Source: Chara braunii (lineage: Eukaryota; Streptophyta; Charophyceae; Charales; Characeae). Taken from it: 35,719 nt of DNA. Numbering within the stretch: position 1 is the stretch's first letter; every line of letters starts with the position of its first letter. The position numbers and the translations under genes are program-made. The notes under the pieces were generated by a model. That model ran no database searches. It was not told the origin of the DNA and was given only the letters and a program-made list of their open reading frames with translations. The stretch covers positions 2,837,258-2,872,976 of the forward strand of contig BFEA01000024.1 of NCBI GenBank assembly GCA_003427395.1, read 5' to 3'. Positions 10,190 to 19,965 of this stretch are shown here, piece by piece.

Positions 10190-10540
10190 CAAACAACAAT
10201 TTTGTCAAAATAAACATTTTTTATTTTTTGAACGAAGTTGAAATTTACTGAATTGACCCGAATCCGTCTGACCCAGGTCTCAATTTTGACGAAATTGAGG
10301 GTCGGGGGTTCTTAAAATGTTGTACCCCCGGGACTCCAGCTAAGTTTGGATACGTAGAGGGTATCCGACGTGCTTAAAACACTAGCCCCTCTGCTGAGTC
10401 CAGATACATTCAGGGGCTCCGATATTTTAAGAACGCAAAACCCTCAATTTTTTCAAAATTCCGATTCGGATCAAGTGGATTCATGCCAATTAGTGGTTTC
10501 AATTTCGTTCAAAAAATAAAAAATGTCCATTTTGACAGAA
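10190..10540. mobile_element. foldback/MITE-like palindromic element
   Basis: The sequence from about 10192 to 10330 matches the reverse complement of about 10430-10540 with scattered differences. Shared blocks include TGTCAAAATRRAC, CATTTTTTATTTTTTGAACG, CAATTTTGA and GGTTCTTAAAAT or close variants. The interior also folds weakly on itself around 10365. It has no coding capacity. Target-site duplications were not clear, so the exact ends are uncertain. Its size and structure fit a MITE or foldback element. Confidence 0.75.
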
Positions 10541-11565
10541 GCACTGTTTTTATCCCTCCGACTGCTTTGGGTCGAATCACTGCACCTCACGCCATACAAC
10601 TAATTACGTTGGGAATGCGATATGTGAGTCTAACTGTGGGCGACGGTCCTTCTAGTACGACCAAACGTGCCGTAAACATTGTTGGAAGGACCCAAGACGG
10701 AGGGGAGAGATACTTAATTTGTAAAAGTCGGGACCTCGGTTTGGATGTTTTCGGAATGTCAGCTCCACTTTGGACATCCGATGGTCAAATCACGTTAGAG
10801 ATTGCATCGTTTGTGTAACGGGATAGCCGGGGTGACGGTCCCTTTGCCATGAAGAAAAAAAGGACGACGAAGAAGAGATGAAAATGGTTGTGGAGTTGGA
10901 AACGATAACGCAACACCGCCGTAGACTCAACACGCACGTACTAAAAAAATATGCAAGTGAAGAATGATCTTCAATACAAAATGCAGCTGGGGTATACCCC
11001 CAACGAACTGACTGAAGTAGACTCGACTAATACCAACAACAATACTTAACTGGACTAGACCGAATAGATACGCCACCTGTGGGGTTAGGCCAATGGCCTG
11101 GTCTCACAAGTTGAACAGACATATAGTTGAACAACCCTGATTATAGGCAAAAGTAAATAGAGTCTCGTTGACCGATCCTTAAACTTGTACATCAAAAGTC
11201 AAACACACGCTATCCACAAAAGCAGCGGAACTTCTTAAACAATAAATCTAAGAAATCTAGGATGCAGAGCAAACTCCATACGGAGTCTATGTGATGCATC
11301 TTAAACTACATAATGTCATAAAGAAAAATACATGTTTGGTATACACGTCTTAACTAGCAGCAAGAAATCAAATGCAGCATAATACAATTATATAGTCGTA
11401 GAGGTAAATGCTTCAGAGCTGAAAGGAAAAAGAATGTCACAACATAATGTCATATCGCTGAACCACTTAGATTGGGATGGTCTCAAAGGGGGTGAACACA
11501 ACTTGCGAACCGAAATTTGTGGGGGCAGTCATACACAAAGATAAGATAAGTTATCAGGCTCGGAA
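10541..11565. other. no recognised gene; one unexplained open frame
   Basis: A + strand frame runs from inside the foldback arm (first ATG 10483) to a stop at 10816-10818. About 92 of its residues lie beyond the arm, ending LTLEIASFV. I recognise no domain. The remainder to 11565 is A-rich with stops in all frames and shows no repeat or RNA gene I can support. Confidence 0.35.
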
Positions 11566-12177
11566 TGAGAGGGAACGAAATAAAACCAATGACCCTCATA
11601 GATAAACTATCAAGGTGGGTAATGATCGACAAACAAGTGACACCATGCAGGATCTATCATGAAAGAGAGTCTGGAATATGATGAAATGTCTAACTAAAGG
11701 CATGCAGTGGCCGACAGTAACGTGGTGAATGTAGTGGATGAGGGGGTCAAGCACACAACTGACCGACTGAGAGGGAGCCAGATCTGAGAGAAGGGAAACC
11801 AAGATAACGCTACGGTCCCAATGCCTATGCGATACTAAGGGAGAGTCCAGCTTTGGGAGAACGAGCTACATGAGAACCATCATGTGACGCACACAAGGGA
11901 ACGTAGAAGGTGGGATAATGATGTGAAGGAGTCACGTCCAAAGGAGCTGAAGTTGGTGAAGTAGCTAGAGTCATCAAAGTAGTCGATGACGTCAATGAAG
12001 TCGGAGTCGAAGTCGGCGTTGAAGCAGAACTACAAAATGTCGACATCCTGGAGTAGAGTTGAAGATGGAGTACATGAAGGTGTGAGTCAATGGGAAGATA
12101 GAGAGGTGATGAGAGGTTCATTCGTTGTAACGCACAAGGCGATGACGAGATCCATATGGACGCGTGGAGGTGTCTGT

Positions 12178-12389
12178 CTACTGCTGAAGAATGACCTGTG
12201 AGGGAGGACACTCGTTTTCAACAATATCCTCAGTCAGAGGAGAAGGAGGGTCGGTCGACTGAGTAGATGCAGATATCTCAGCACGATAATATGCATGCAT
12301 GAGAGTCTTCGCGTGTTGCAAATGCTTGAGAGGACAAGTAACCTCATCATAAGGACAACCCTTCCAATACATAACGTACTCGATACGTG
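12178..12389 (-). pseudogene. chromodomain exon, copy A, degraded
   Basis: Read on the - strand from the candidate acceptor at 12390, the frame gives RIEYVMYWKG and then LKHLQHAKTLMHAYY. This matches the core of a chromodomain, a module that binds methylated histone tails and that chromoviral integrases use to target chromatin. Compared with copy B one codon is deleted, and the conserved TWEP motif has become TCP, so the second conserved tryptophan is lost. A short Ser/Pro-rich tail ends at a stop at 12178-12180. Upstream integrase sequence is not present in this window. It could belong to a chromovirus or to a host chromodomain protein. Confidence 0.6.
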
Positions 12390-12405
12390 CTGCAAAGAAA
12401 TAAAA
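12390..12405 (-). promoter_or_regulatory. candidate 3' splice site, copy A
   Basis: On the - strand the chromodomain frame is immediately preceded by TTTTATTTCTTTGCAG, a pyrimidine-rich tract ending in CAG. The exon would start with two bases of a split codon. The same site and phase occur in copy B. Confidence 0.45.
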
Positions 12406-12418
12406 TGTGTGCGTCGCG

Positions 12419-12440
12419 CGAGAGAGAGAGAGAGAGAGAT
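12419..12440. repeat. (AG)n microsatellite
   Basis: A short AG run (CT on the - strand) immediately upstream, in minus-strand sense, of the copy A splice-acceptor-like site. Confidence 0.9.
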
Positions 12441-12986
12441 GGCAGGCTACGCAGAGATTAGAGAGAACGAAACAAAACCAATAACCCTAATAGATAAACT
12501 ATAAAAGCGGATAATGATCGACAGAAGGATCTACCATGAAAGAGAATCTGAAATATAATAAAATGCCTAGTTAAAGGCATCTCAGACGGACACTAGGATG
12601 ATGAATGCAGTGGGTGAGGGGATCAAGCAAACAACTAACCGATTAAGAGGGAGCAATATCTGAGAGAAGGGGGAAGTCGAGACAATGCTACGGTCCCAAT
12701 GCCTATGTGATTCTCAGGGCGAGCCCAAGTGCTAGCCGAAGCTGATGAAGTATCTGGAATCCTCGAATTACTCGATGACGTCGATGAAGTAGGAGTCGAA
12801 GTGGATGTCGAAGCCGAACCGTAAAATGTTGACATCCTGATGTAAATTGAAGATGAAGTATACGAAGGTGTAAATCAGTAGGAAGATAGAGAGATCAGTG
12901 GGAAGATAGAGAGATGAATGAGAGGGTCAATCATCGTAACGCACAGGTCGACAATGAGATCTCTGTGGATGCGTGAAGGCATCAGT

Positions 12987-13192
12987 CTATTGTTGAAGAA
13001 CAGCCTCAGAGGGAGCAAAATCTGGAGGAGAAGAAGGAGGGTCAGTCGGTTGAGCAGAAGCAAACATCTCAGCACGATGAGCACGATCATATGCACGCAC
13101 GAGGGTCTTGGCTTGCTGCAAATGCTTGAGGGGCTCCCAAGTAGCCTCCTCATCAAGATAACCATTCCAACACACAACGTACTCGATGTGTG
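12987..13192 (-). CDS. chromodomain exon, copy B (partial gene)
   Basis: On the - strand the frame reads HIEYVVCWNGYLDEEATWEP and then LKHLQQAKTLVRAY (about 13190 to 13089), an almost canonical chromodomain: EY-V-W-GY, acidic stretch, then TWEP-HL. The lysine usual in W-K-G-Y is Asn here. A Pro/Ser-rich tail of about 30 residues ends in a stop at 12987-12989. Chromodomains of this sort occur at the C-terminus of Ty3/gypsy chromovirus integrases and in host chromatin proteins. Only this exon-like piece is visible. The long frame continuing upstream to 13580 passes through an AG/CT microsatellite and is probably not coding. The frame is intact here, but no complete gene can be assembled. Confidence 0.6.
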
Positions 13193-13206
13193 CTGCAAAG
13201 AAATAA

Positions 13207-13208
<2 letters not shown>
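13193..13208 (-). promoter_or_regulatory. candidate 3' splice site, copy B
   Basis: On the - strand, GTTTTATTTCTTTGCAG ends exactly where the chromodomain frame starts. A 60-base CT run lies just upstream. It is conserved in sequence and phase with the site at 12390. Confidence 0.45.

Positions 13209-13273
<65 letters not shown>
13209..13273. repeat. (AG)n microsatellite
   Basis: About 64 bases of pure AG. On the - strand it is a CT polypyrimidine tract directly upstream of the splice-acceptor-like site of chromodomain copy B. Confidence 0.95.
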
Positions 13274-13276
<3 letters not shown>

Positions 13277-13680
13277 GCAATATTGGACAACACATGCGAG
13301 ACTTTATTTTCACAGAATACACGTCCTGTCTATGGCATGCGACCAAAATAGTCGCGATGTCCATGCGAATACCCTTACAAGGGTATCCGCTGGCTTTTGC
13401 AAGTGACATAAAATAAGTTTGGCTTAAAAGTTTGAGTACACCGCGCGAGTCGCGACTGTGTCTGTTGCTTACGGTGACTGAATGGTTAACTAGGGTAGAG
13501 AGTGTGTGGGCATACAGACTTAGGTGCATGTGATCTTTTTTCATGTTGATAATTGTAAAGTCGGCTTGGTTGCTGGTCAAAATTTTGTTTTTGATTTAAA
13601 TTACAACTAAAAGATTTTGTCGTCCGATTGGTGCGCTTGACCGTGACATGTGCGTACACATGTGAGGCGACGTCGACACG
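13274..13680. other. unassigned; possible end of an LTR
   Basis: No gene is visible. A small hairpin, ACATGTGCGTACACATGT, lies near 13647. Because a primer-binding-site-like motif follows at 13681, this stretch could be the 3' part of a long terminal repeat, but no second LTR copy was found to prove it. Confidence 0.3.
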
Positions 13681-13698
13681 TGGTATCAGGGATTGGTC
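13681..13698 (+). promoter_or_regulatory. possible retrotransposon primer-binding site (tRNA-Met type)
   Basis: TGGTATCAGGGATTGG resembles the common plant LTR-retrotransposon site TGGTATCAGAGC, which pairs with the 3' end of initiator tRNA-Met and primes minus-strand DNA. It matches at the first nine bases. It lies two bases after ACA, close to the CA expected at an LTR end. A decayed gag-like frame follows about 0.8 kb downstream. Confidence 0.4.
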
Positions 13699-14504
13699 GA
13701 GGGGTAGCCTTGGGGTGTTTCAGTGGACCCGCGCACCACATGATATTGGCTTATATGGGTTTTCGCTAAGTATTAGGCTCAGCCTTGGGCCTAACACTAA
13801 TGGTTATAGTGACAGATGTTCAACTGGGTGATTCAGGGATCAAGATCAACAGGCAGCGGCGTAGGAGCGTTGAAGCAACGAGAAGGGAACCAAGGGGTTG
13901 AAGGCCCGGAAAGGTTATCCCCCCATGGTTTTGCTGCTCGTAGGGAGCTCGGCGGGGCCAAGGCGGCATTAATATTCCCCTTTGTTTTTCCTTCCTGGCC
14001 ATGCGGTACTGCCACCAATCCTTGTTGATTATTTGTTTTATTCTTATTCATTGTTATTAGTATTAGTAGTAGTATTGTTATTCACGTATGTTACCTTTTT
14101 TCCGGGCGCGGTACTGGGACCGATGGTGGTCAACGCACATGTAAGCAAGTGGGTGATTAGGCCCATGAGGTGGACGAAACCTGTGGAGTTTACCATCTGC
14201 GGGTGCCCAGTCTGTCGCCCGCAGTCTGTTGTGAGAAGTTGGAGGGTGAGCATGCCTGTAGGGGCACCGGGTGGAGGCCCGCAACGACACAGACTGCGGG
14301 GGCTGTTTACGTGGAACCTCTTCTCACTTCGGTCTTCAAAGTTCTCATCTGAATATTTGCTGCTACCGTCGAGATCTGCATCGGGCCCGCGCCACGAGGG
14401 ATCGCCTCGCTAAGGCCCAGGGTAATGGTCTGCAGTGGGCCGTGCCCTTGACTCCGTGGCCTGCTGTGAAAATTTGAGTGTAAGCTTACTTGTTGGAGGC
14501 CCAG

Positions 14505-14930
14505 AAGGATGGTAAGCTCTGTTGGGGGAAAACGGCCAGAGGAAGCTTGGAGGAGGCGCAACGATACTTGTGAGCAAGTCACTTGTCAGACTTGGGTATA
14601 GTTGTGAAAGACTAATCGAACTGTCTAGTTGCTGGCTCGCTCCGGAATCCCCGCTGGTTCGCAAGGCTGCTGAAAGTGCTGGTGGAACTGGACGCGCTTT
14701 TGTGCCAGGTACGATTGAAAAGGGATGGTGAGCTCTGCCTAAATAGAGCCTCGGCAGAGGCTCCGGACGATAGCGACTAGCAAATCATCTATAGGATTTA
14801 GGGAAAAGATTGAAAGACTAGTCGATCGACTGGTGGTCGGTCTTCTCTAGGATTCTTCGGAACTAGAATTGCGAAGGGGACTGTTGCGCTATCGCAAGAA
14901 CGCTGCCGCCGAGTGTTGTGCTAACATTAG
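14505..14930 (+). repeat. two diverged ~210-bp tandem units
   Basis: Units of about 14510-14721 and 14722-14930 both begin GATGGTRAGCTCTG. They share AACGATA/GACGATA followed by AGCAARTCA, GAAAGACTA and a region around TCTAGGATTCTTC/TCCGGAATCCCCG. Translations of the two units are alike (SKSLVRLGYSCERLIEL and SKSSIGFREKIERLVDR), which suggests the duplicated sequence once encoded protein. Confidence 0.6.
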
Positions 14931-15480
14931 GTAGGCGAGGCACGTCGCGGAACGACGAAAGAGAAGAAAGAGAGGGGAGGCGGACATGGATGAACATGAT
15001 GTGAATCTGCACCTGGTGCAATTGGAAGAAGAAGATGGTGAAAACGGATTGGGCGCAGTATAAAGTGCTGAGTTTGCTCGTTTGTGAGCAGTTTTGAGAG
15101 AGGAAAGAGACGATTTCGGGGTTTTGGCCTCAAGCGAGTCGCGTAGTGAGGTTAGTTTAGTAAACGAAGCAGTGTACAACGTGGTAGATGAGGAAAAAGT
15201 GTTCGGTTATGTTGGAGATGGCGGGAGCAGAAATTGAGATCTCGCTCGATTCTCTATGGAATCGAGTGAACTAGAGTGTTAACTAGGGGTTTTAAGAGGC
15301 TATGAATCCGATGGAGAACTCTGCTTAAAAATTAGTTGGTCAGATTCGGGACTACGAAGTTATGAGCTACATGAAGAGGGGGATTTTGGGAACACACAGT
15401 ATGGCAGTGTACCCAGCCAGGTTTTAGCGAGCGATTCTTATCGACATTGCTCAAGCCTAGCATGGAAGTAGCCATTATCT
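14741..15480 (+). pseudogene. decayed charged reading frame, possibly gag-like
   Basis: In one + frame a nearly continuous translation runs from about 14744 to 15478, broken by about six stop codons. It is rich in charged, heptad-like residues: GFREKIERLVDRLVVGLL, then RHVAERRKRRKRGEADMD, then HLVQLEEEDGEN, LREERDDFGVLASSESRS and YNVVDEEKVFGYVGDG. From about 15285 to 15478 the frame is open. Such a charged, coiled-coil-prone region downstream of a primer-binding-site-like motif is what a decayed retrotransposon gag would look like. No CCHC zinc knuckle or protease motif was found, so the family call is weak and chance cannot be excluded. Confidence 0.35.
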
Positions 15481-16689
15481 ACCTCTGTGCGCTTGACAGA
15501 AAGGATAGTAGTGGGTTGGAGGAATAAAGCCTGAGGAGAGAGGTGTAAAAGGAAGAGAAAATTTTACCTGCCCGCCCACGTTGTGCCATGAAGTAGTACA
15601 AATCCGGGCCGGATTCCTACCAGATACATTCCATTTCGGGATAAGTGAAAAGCGGGCTGAGCGGAGCCGAGGAGCGGCTTCGAATGGGTGGTGTACATCT
15701 TTGTTTTCAGCGGACGATTCATTCTGAACTCGCTCTTCGTTTAATGGCAGTAAGGTGAGGTCAGTCGCAGGGGCGAGGTATGAGGTTATTGAGTCAACCG
15801 GGGCGAGGTATGGGAACTTACGTGAAGCTCGGTGTGTTGCCTATATGTCAGTCGCAGGGGCGAGGTATGAGGTTATTGAGTCAACCGTCGGATGATTACG
15901 GATCCCGTGGAGCTCAGCAGCGGGAGACAACTACGAAGGTGCAGGCTTACCTAAAGGGCGGAGTCGCGGCTCATCTCGGTGAATGAAGGTGGTGAGGTAT
16001 GAGCCGCGAAGTTAAGAGATTTTTCTGTTAAGACCAAGGTACCGCCCATCCAGTCGATCGATAGTGGGAGGCTAGCCGCACGAGTTGGAGAGTTGTTTGT
16101 GGGATAATGTGTTGTGCCTACTGACCTTCTGCCTCCAGTCCCAGCATCCGCTCGGTACGTGTTGACCGGTTGTTTTTCACAGTTGTTTCCCCTGTGTCGC
16201 TAGGAGTTGCTTGACCAATTGTGACCCTCATCTCCGTAAGTGAGGTAGCGGGGAGCGAGATACGGAGATTGCAGACCGACTGGTACGCCTCTCATCCCAT
16301 TAGTCTGTGCAGTAACAGGCCAGTTGCGGACTGCTGCATTGTTCTTGCTACCAAATGGAGCAACGGGAAGGGGAGCTACGAGATTGTGAGCTTACCTGTT
16401 GGCTGATACGCCGCACATTTTACCAGTCGGAGTAGCGTGAGTCCGGTTGTGAAGCTTACCTGTTGATTGGGGTACTGCCCATTTCCTGGAGTAGAGTGGA
16501 GTGAGGTAACTGCTGAATCAGGGGCCTACTTCCCAGCAGTACGTTTGCCCATCCAGCCAATAGCAGTGGAGTAAAGTCGGTTGTGAAGTAGCGAGGACAG
16601 TTGTTGACCAGTGTGTCGCTTGTTCTATTAAAGTGAGCTAGATACGGACTACAACAAGAAAGTAAGAAAGGAGGGTACTCATCTGGCAA
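15481..16689. other. no recognisable gene
   Basis: Rich in short recurring phrases such as GCGAGGTATGAG, GAGCTTACCTGTTG and GTCGGTTGTGAAG, suggesting an eroded tandem structure. The frame at 16221-16406 shows no domain. It lies between the gag-like region and the large inverted repeat. Confidence 0.4.
15760..15887 (+). repeat. identical 41-bp direct repeat, 87-bp period
   Basis: Positions 15760-15800 and 15847-15887 are identical. A third partial copy of GGGGCGAGGTATG lies between them at about 15800-15812. Exact identity amid decayed sequence implies a recent local duplication. Confidence 0.92.
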
Positions 16690-17294
16690 GGTTGGAACTG
16701 TGGAAAGGTTGAGTATTGGAAGGTGGTGGTTGTTGTTGGGGTCCGAAGGGCCATCAGAAAGTCAACGCGGCATCTTGGGTTTTAATTTGGTTGTGTCTTC
16801 TGCGTTTTGACCATCATTGAAGGGCCCTCCGGCGTATCAAGGGATCAAGGCCCTCTCACGCGAGTCTGAGTGCACCATTCTTGGATCTGAGAAACTTAAT
16901 GTTTCTCTTTCTACCCTTTACTCTAAGTCTAGTCTATTAGTTCTGAGAGGAAGGCGGCCGGCCGGATTGCAACCTGTAATCCGTGCCAAGCCTCTGTGGA
17001 AGGTTGTCCCACCGATTGCGAGTGGTAACCATCACCTCCTTCTATAAACCCAGTTAAAACCCTTACATGTACATTTTGCTACAATTTGACTGAGTCTACT
17101 GCATGGATCCCTATTTGACTTTATGTTTGACTGTCTGGACTTAAATCAGAGTAAGTAAAGGAAGGCATGCGCAATCTTAGTTTTGTTTTTCGTTGTTTGT
17201 TAGAAATCAAATTGTAAAAGGGTTTTGCATCGGAGAAAGGTGAGAGGAAGGTGGTTTTGCTTGCGTTTGATCGGGTCAACCAAAGGTTGGGAAG

Positions 17295-18010
17295 TATTTT
17301 TAAGTTGAATGAGTCGGTGCTATGTTTATTTTTTTGACTGGAGAACCAGACAATTATTCATAAGTTGGATGGTTTGGTTGATCTGACTTGTGAGGTCTGT
17401 CTGCGATTGTTTTACACAATTATTCCTAAGTTTGATGGTTTGGTTGCCTTGATTTACTTCGAGGTTTCTGATGTTTCTTTTGTTTCTGAAAGAGAGAGTT
17501 TGAGCAATTGTTGCATAAGATTGAATGACTCAAACTTTTTTCTTGTTTGTTCTGAGGAAGAATCAGGTGAAGAATCGGACAAGTGTTCCTAAGTTAGATG
17601 GTTTGGTCTGAAACCACACGCATGCTGAAACCAAAGGATAAATTTTGTCTATACTCTAATACTATTCTATTTACGAACATGCTACTCAAACATAGTTTCT
17701 AAGTTGAACGGTCTGACTATAGTTTATCACAACTGAAGAGATTATCAACTACTAATGAATTGGTGGTAAGAAGGGGCAGGTTGAACCTTATTTCTAAGTT
17801 AAACGATTCAGTCAAATGCTACCTTAAAAGATTAGGTGCAGAAAGTTACATATAACTTGGCTATTTTGAACAGTTCAGGGTGACTATGCATTGCTTTTAA
17901 ATTGAATGACCTAGTCACATGCCAAAAGAAGAAAAAAGTTGTAATGCCCCTTGTTTGTGTTTATTCAATGGTTGAGTTAGACATTGTTTCTAAGTTGAAT
18001 GATCTAACTT
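17295..18010 (+). repeat. degenerate CTAAGTTGAAYGRTC units
   Basis: About eight occurrences, 60-110 bases apart (near 17303, 17359, 17426, 17590, 17699, 17793, 17900 and 17989), of a phrase such as TCTAAGTTGAACGGTCTGA. Their counterparts in the inverted right arm form a far more regular array reading CCTAAGTTGGGGCGGTC on the - strand. Confidence 0.7.
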
Positions 18011-18289
18011 TAGACCTTGTGTAAGTTGGGTATAAGGGATAAATCATTAAAAGATTATGACTTATTGTTGACAAAGTTCAACCTTGGGACTGATGAGAAT
18101 ATTTACCATTTGTGGCTTGGACTTGCATGAGTGAGAGTTTTACCTAGTCTGAGTTTCAGTTTGATAGGTAGTTGCTTTAAATGCTCGCCACGTGCTAGAG
18201 CTAGTGGAGTTTCATTCAATTCCTGCATTTTTTTAGCTAACTTTTTTTTACTGAGGTCAATTCTCGCATTTTCTGGGATCATTTGTTAT

Positions 18290-18820
18290 TCTTGGCTTTG
18301 TATAAATTTTTGGAAGTTATTTTCTTTACGAGAAACACTGCCGAAAATTTCTACAAAACCAAGGAGTTAGTCAAATCTGACTTTTCAAAGTTCAACTTTT
18401 TGTGCAAGTTTATATCTGACTTAGTAGAAATCGGATTTTTTTTTTTTATAAGGGACTGTGTTGCCCAATTTTTTACTAATTCAGGGAGTTAGACAAAATT
18501 TGGCTTTGGGAAGTCAAAGTGCTTTGTATAAATTTTGGAAAGCTACTTTCTCTACGGGAAGTGCTGTCGAAATTTTTAAATATAAGAAGTTAATTAAATT
18601 TTGTCTTCATAGAACTCAAGTCTTATTACGAGTTCTTATATGGATTAGTATAAATCTGAGAAATCTACTTCTCTAAAGGAGATGCTGCCTAAATTTTTAC
18701 TAATTCAAGGAGTTAGACAAAATTTGACTTTGTAAAGTTTGAGATTATTTTAATTTTTATATTTGAGCGAGTGTAAATTTTAAAAATATACTTTTCCTAC
18801 AGGAAGCACTGTCGAAATTT
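18290..18820 (+). repeat. five ~120-bp sub-repeats
   Basis: A core near GGAAGTGCTGTCGAAATTTT recurs near 18330, 18450, 18555, 18675 and 18800, with shared flanks TATAAATTTTNGAAA and AGGAGTTAGACAAAATTTG. Two units are visible in the right arm (near 21790 and 21880) and about two in the fragment at 32058-32503. Confidence 0.75.
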
Positions 18821-19485
18821 TCTTAGTTTAAAGAAATTAAATTATATTTTAACAGGTGGCGACTCGGACGACCAACCCTGCATAGGGAAGATTCTACCAA
18901 GGTCTACCTTTTTTTGGTACTAGTATGAAAGAGTCTTGGGTGAGAAGTGTTATGGAGAGTCATACTGCATACATTGATAGTCTAGTCTTGGGTATTAACC
19001 TGTTTTGTGTTACAGACCTTCTTTGGACGTTTCGATTCAGGATTTGGACTAGTTTCAGCTTGATCCCATGAGGATCATCTTTTGTTATCACTGATAATAG
19101 GTCGGTTGCCGATTCGTCGGTTTACGATTCAACCCTAATTCACTCTTGCCAACTCAGCCTAAAGACTTTAACCTTGTGGTTTGAATTGTTTTGTTGGGTT
19201 TTCACCGGACTTTATTGAATGATCATTTAACAAAGACACTGAGTACTTTATTATGAAAGGTTATTCAAAGGTTGGGGTTTGTATGGCTAAAGCGAGGGGT
19301 GTGAGCGCAAAGAGTGGTTGAAGTTGACCCCGTGTAGTGCAAGAACGTTTGGTTAAATCTTTGATGTGATTGCATATATGTTTATGGTTCGGACTCTCGA
19401 TGTAACTGTCTGCAATCACATACATATATGGTTGAAGAGAATCCCACTGTGATTGTAAAAAGTGATCGCCACATATTTTATTCCC

Positions 19486-19534
19486 ATATATATATATATA
19501 TATATTATACTTATATATATATATATATATATGA

Positions 19535-19586
<52 letters not shown>
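19486..19586. repeat. (AT)n microsatellite
   Basis: About 100 bases of AT with two interruptions (near 19505 and 19532). It lies inside the left arm and is absent at the matching place of the right arm, where GTATACGTATACGTATATG repeats occur instead. Confidence 0.95.
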
Positions 19587-19589
<3 letters not shown>

Positions 19590-19965
19590 TCGAGTGCCCG
19601 CACGACTTACTTCGACCGTGCGTAAGGGTTAAACAGATTACGCCTTGAGAGAAAAGGAAGACCTTTTTTTTAACTTTTGTTTTTTAGAATTATAATAGTT
19701 GGACGTTGTAGTCTGTGGCGGTCGTCAAGTCAAACCCCTTGATTTCTCTTCAGACCCTGGATGATGGAATTAGTCTCCAAGGCCACGAGAACCGAGTGTC
19801 ATCATAGGTCGCAATATGTGTATCACGCACTCTCTGCAGGGTGTAGAAGACGGTGTGGTAATCAACCGCCTTGGCGGCTGTCTAGTGTTGAGAGATTAAC
19901 CCCTGAAGGCGCGTGTCAGCCGACACTTCAGTGTCGAACGTGACCCTCGAGACCATCGAGGACCA

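Larger units (their letters stand above)
11566..13205. repeat. tandem duplication, two ~0.8-kb copies
   Basis: Copy A (about 11566-12412) and copy B (about 12459-13205) are direct repeats. Both start with GAACGAAAYAAAACCAAT and contain CGGTCCCAATGCCTATG. Each includes a run of GTCGA/GATGA words and a minus-strand chromodomain, then ends TGCTGCAAAGAAATAAAA followed by an AG microsatellite. In both copies a minus-strand frame opens with MSTF followed by Ser/Thr/Pro-rich residues (about 11830-12045 and 12640-12835), so this low-complexity frame may be ancestral coding sequence downstream of the chromodomain. The two copies have diverged substantially. Confidence 0.85.
16690..19965 (+). mobile_element. 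left arm of large inverted pair (LTR-element-like copy)
   Basis: This segment matches the reverse complement of 20608-24185 over its length. Anchors: CTCTAAGTCTAGTCT (16921) pairs with 23906-23920; GAAGTGCTGTCGAAATTTT (18557) with the region near 21790; GTTGGGGTTTGTATG (19271) with the region near 21360; ACCGCCTTGGCGGCTGTCTA (19865) with 20690-20710. Identity is highest in the inner 250 bases and lower outward. It contains degenerate AAGTTGAAYGRTC units and a 5-fold ~120-bp repeat. There is no long open frame. The inner end breaks at CTCGAGACCATCGAG (about 19946-19960). Confidence 0.85.

Noticed and set aside
12987-13580. A 197-residue minus-strand gene including the chromodomain
   Set aside because: The upstream half passes through an AG/CT microsatellite and unrelated sequence. 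Only the part after the acceptor-like site is supported.
18855-18875. TGGCGACTCGGACGACC as a primer-binding site
   Set aside because: The motif is not conserved at the matching place of the right arm, whereas the TGGCGCA-type site is conserved in two copies.
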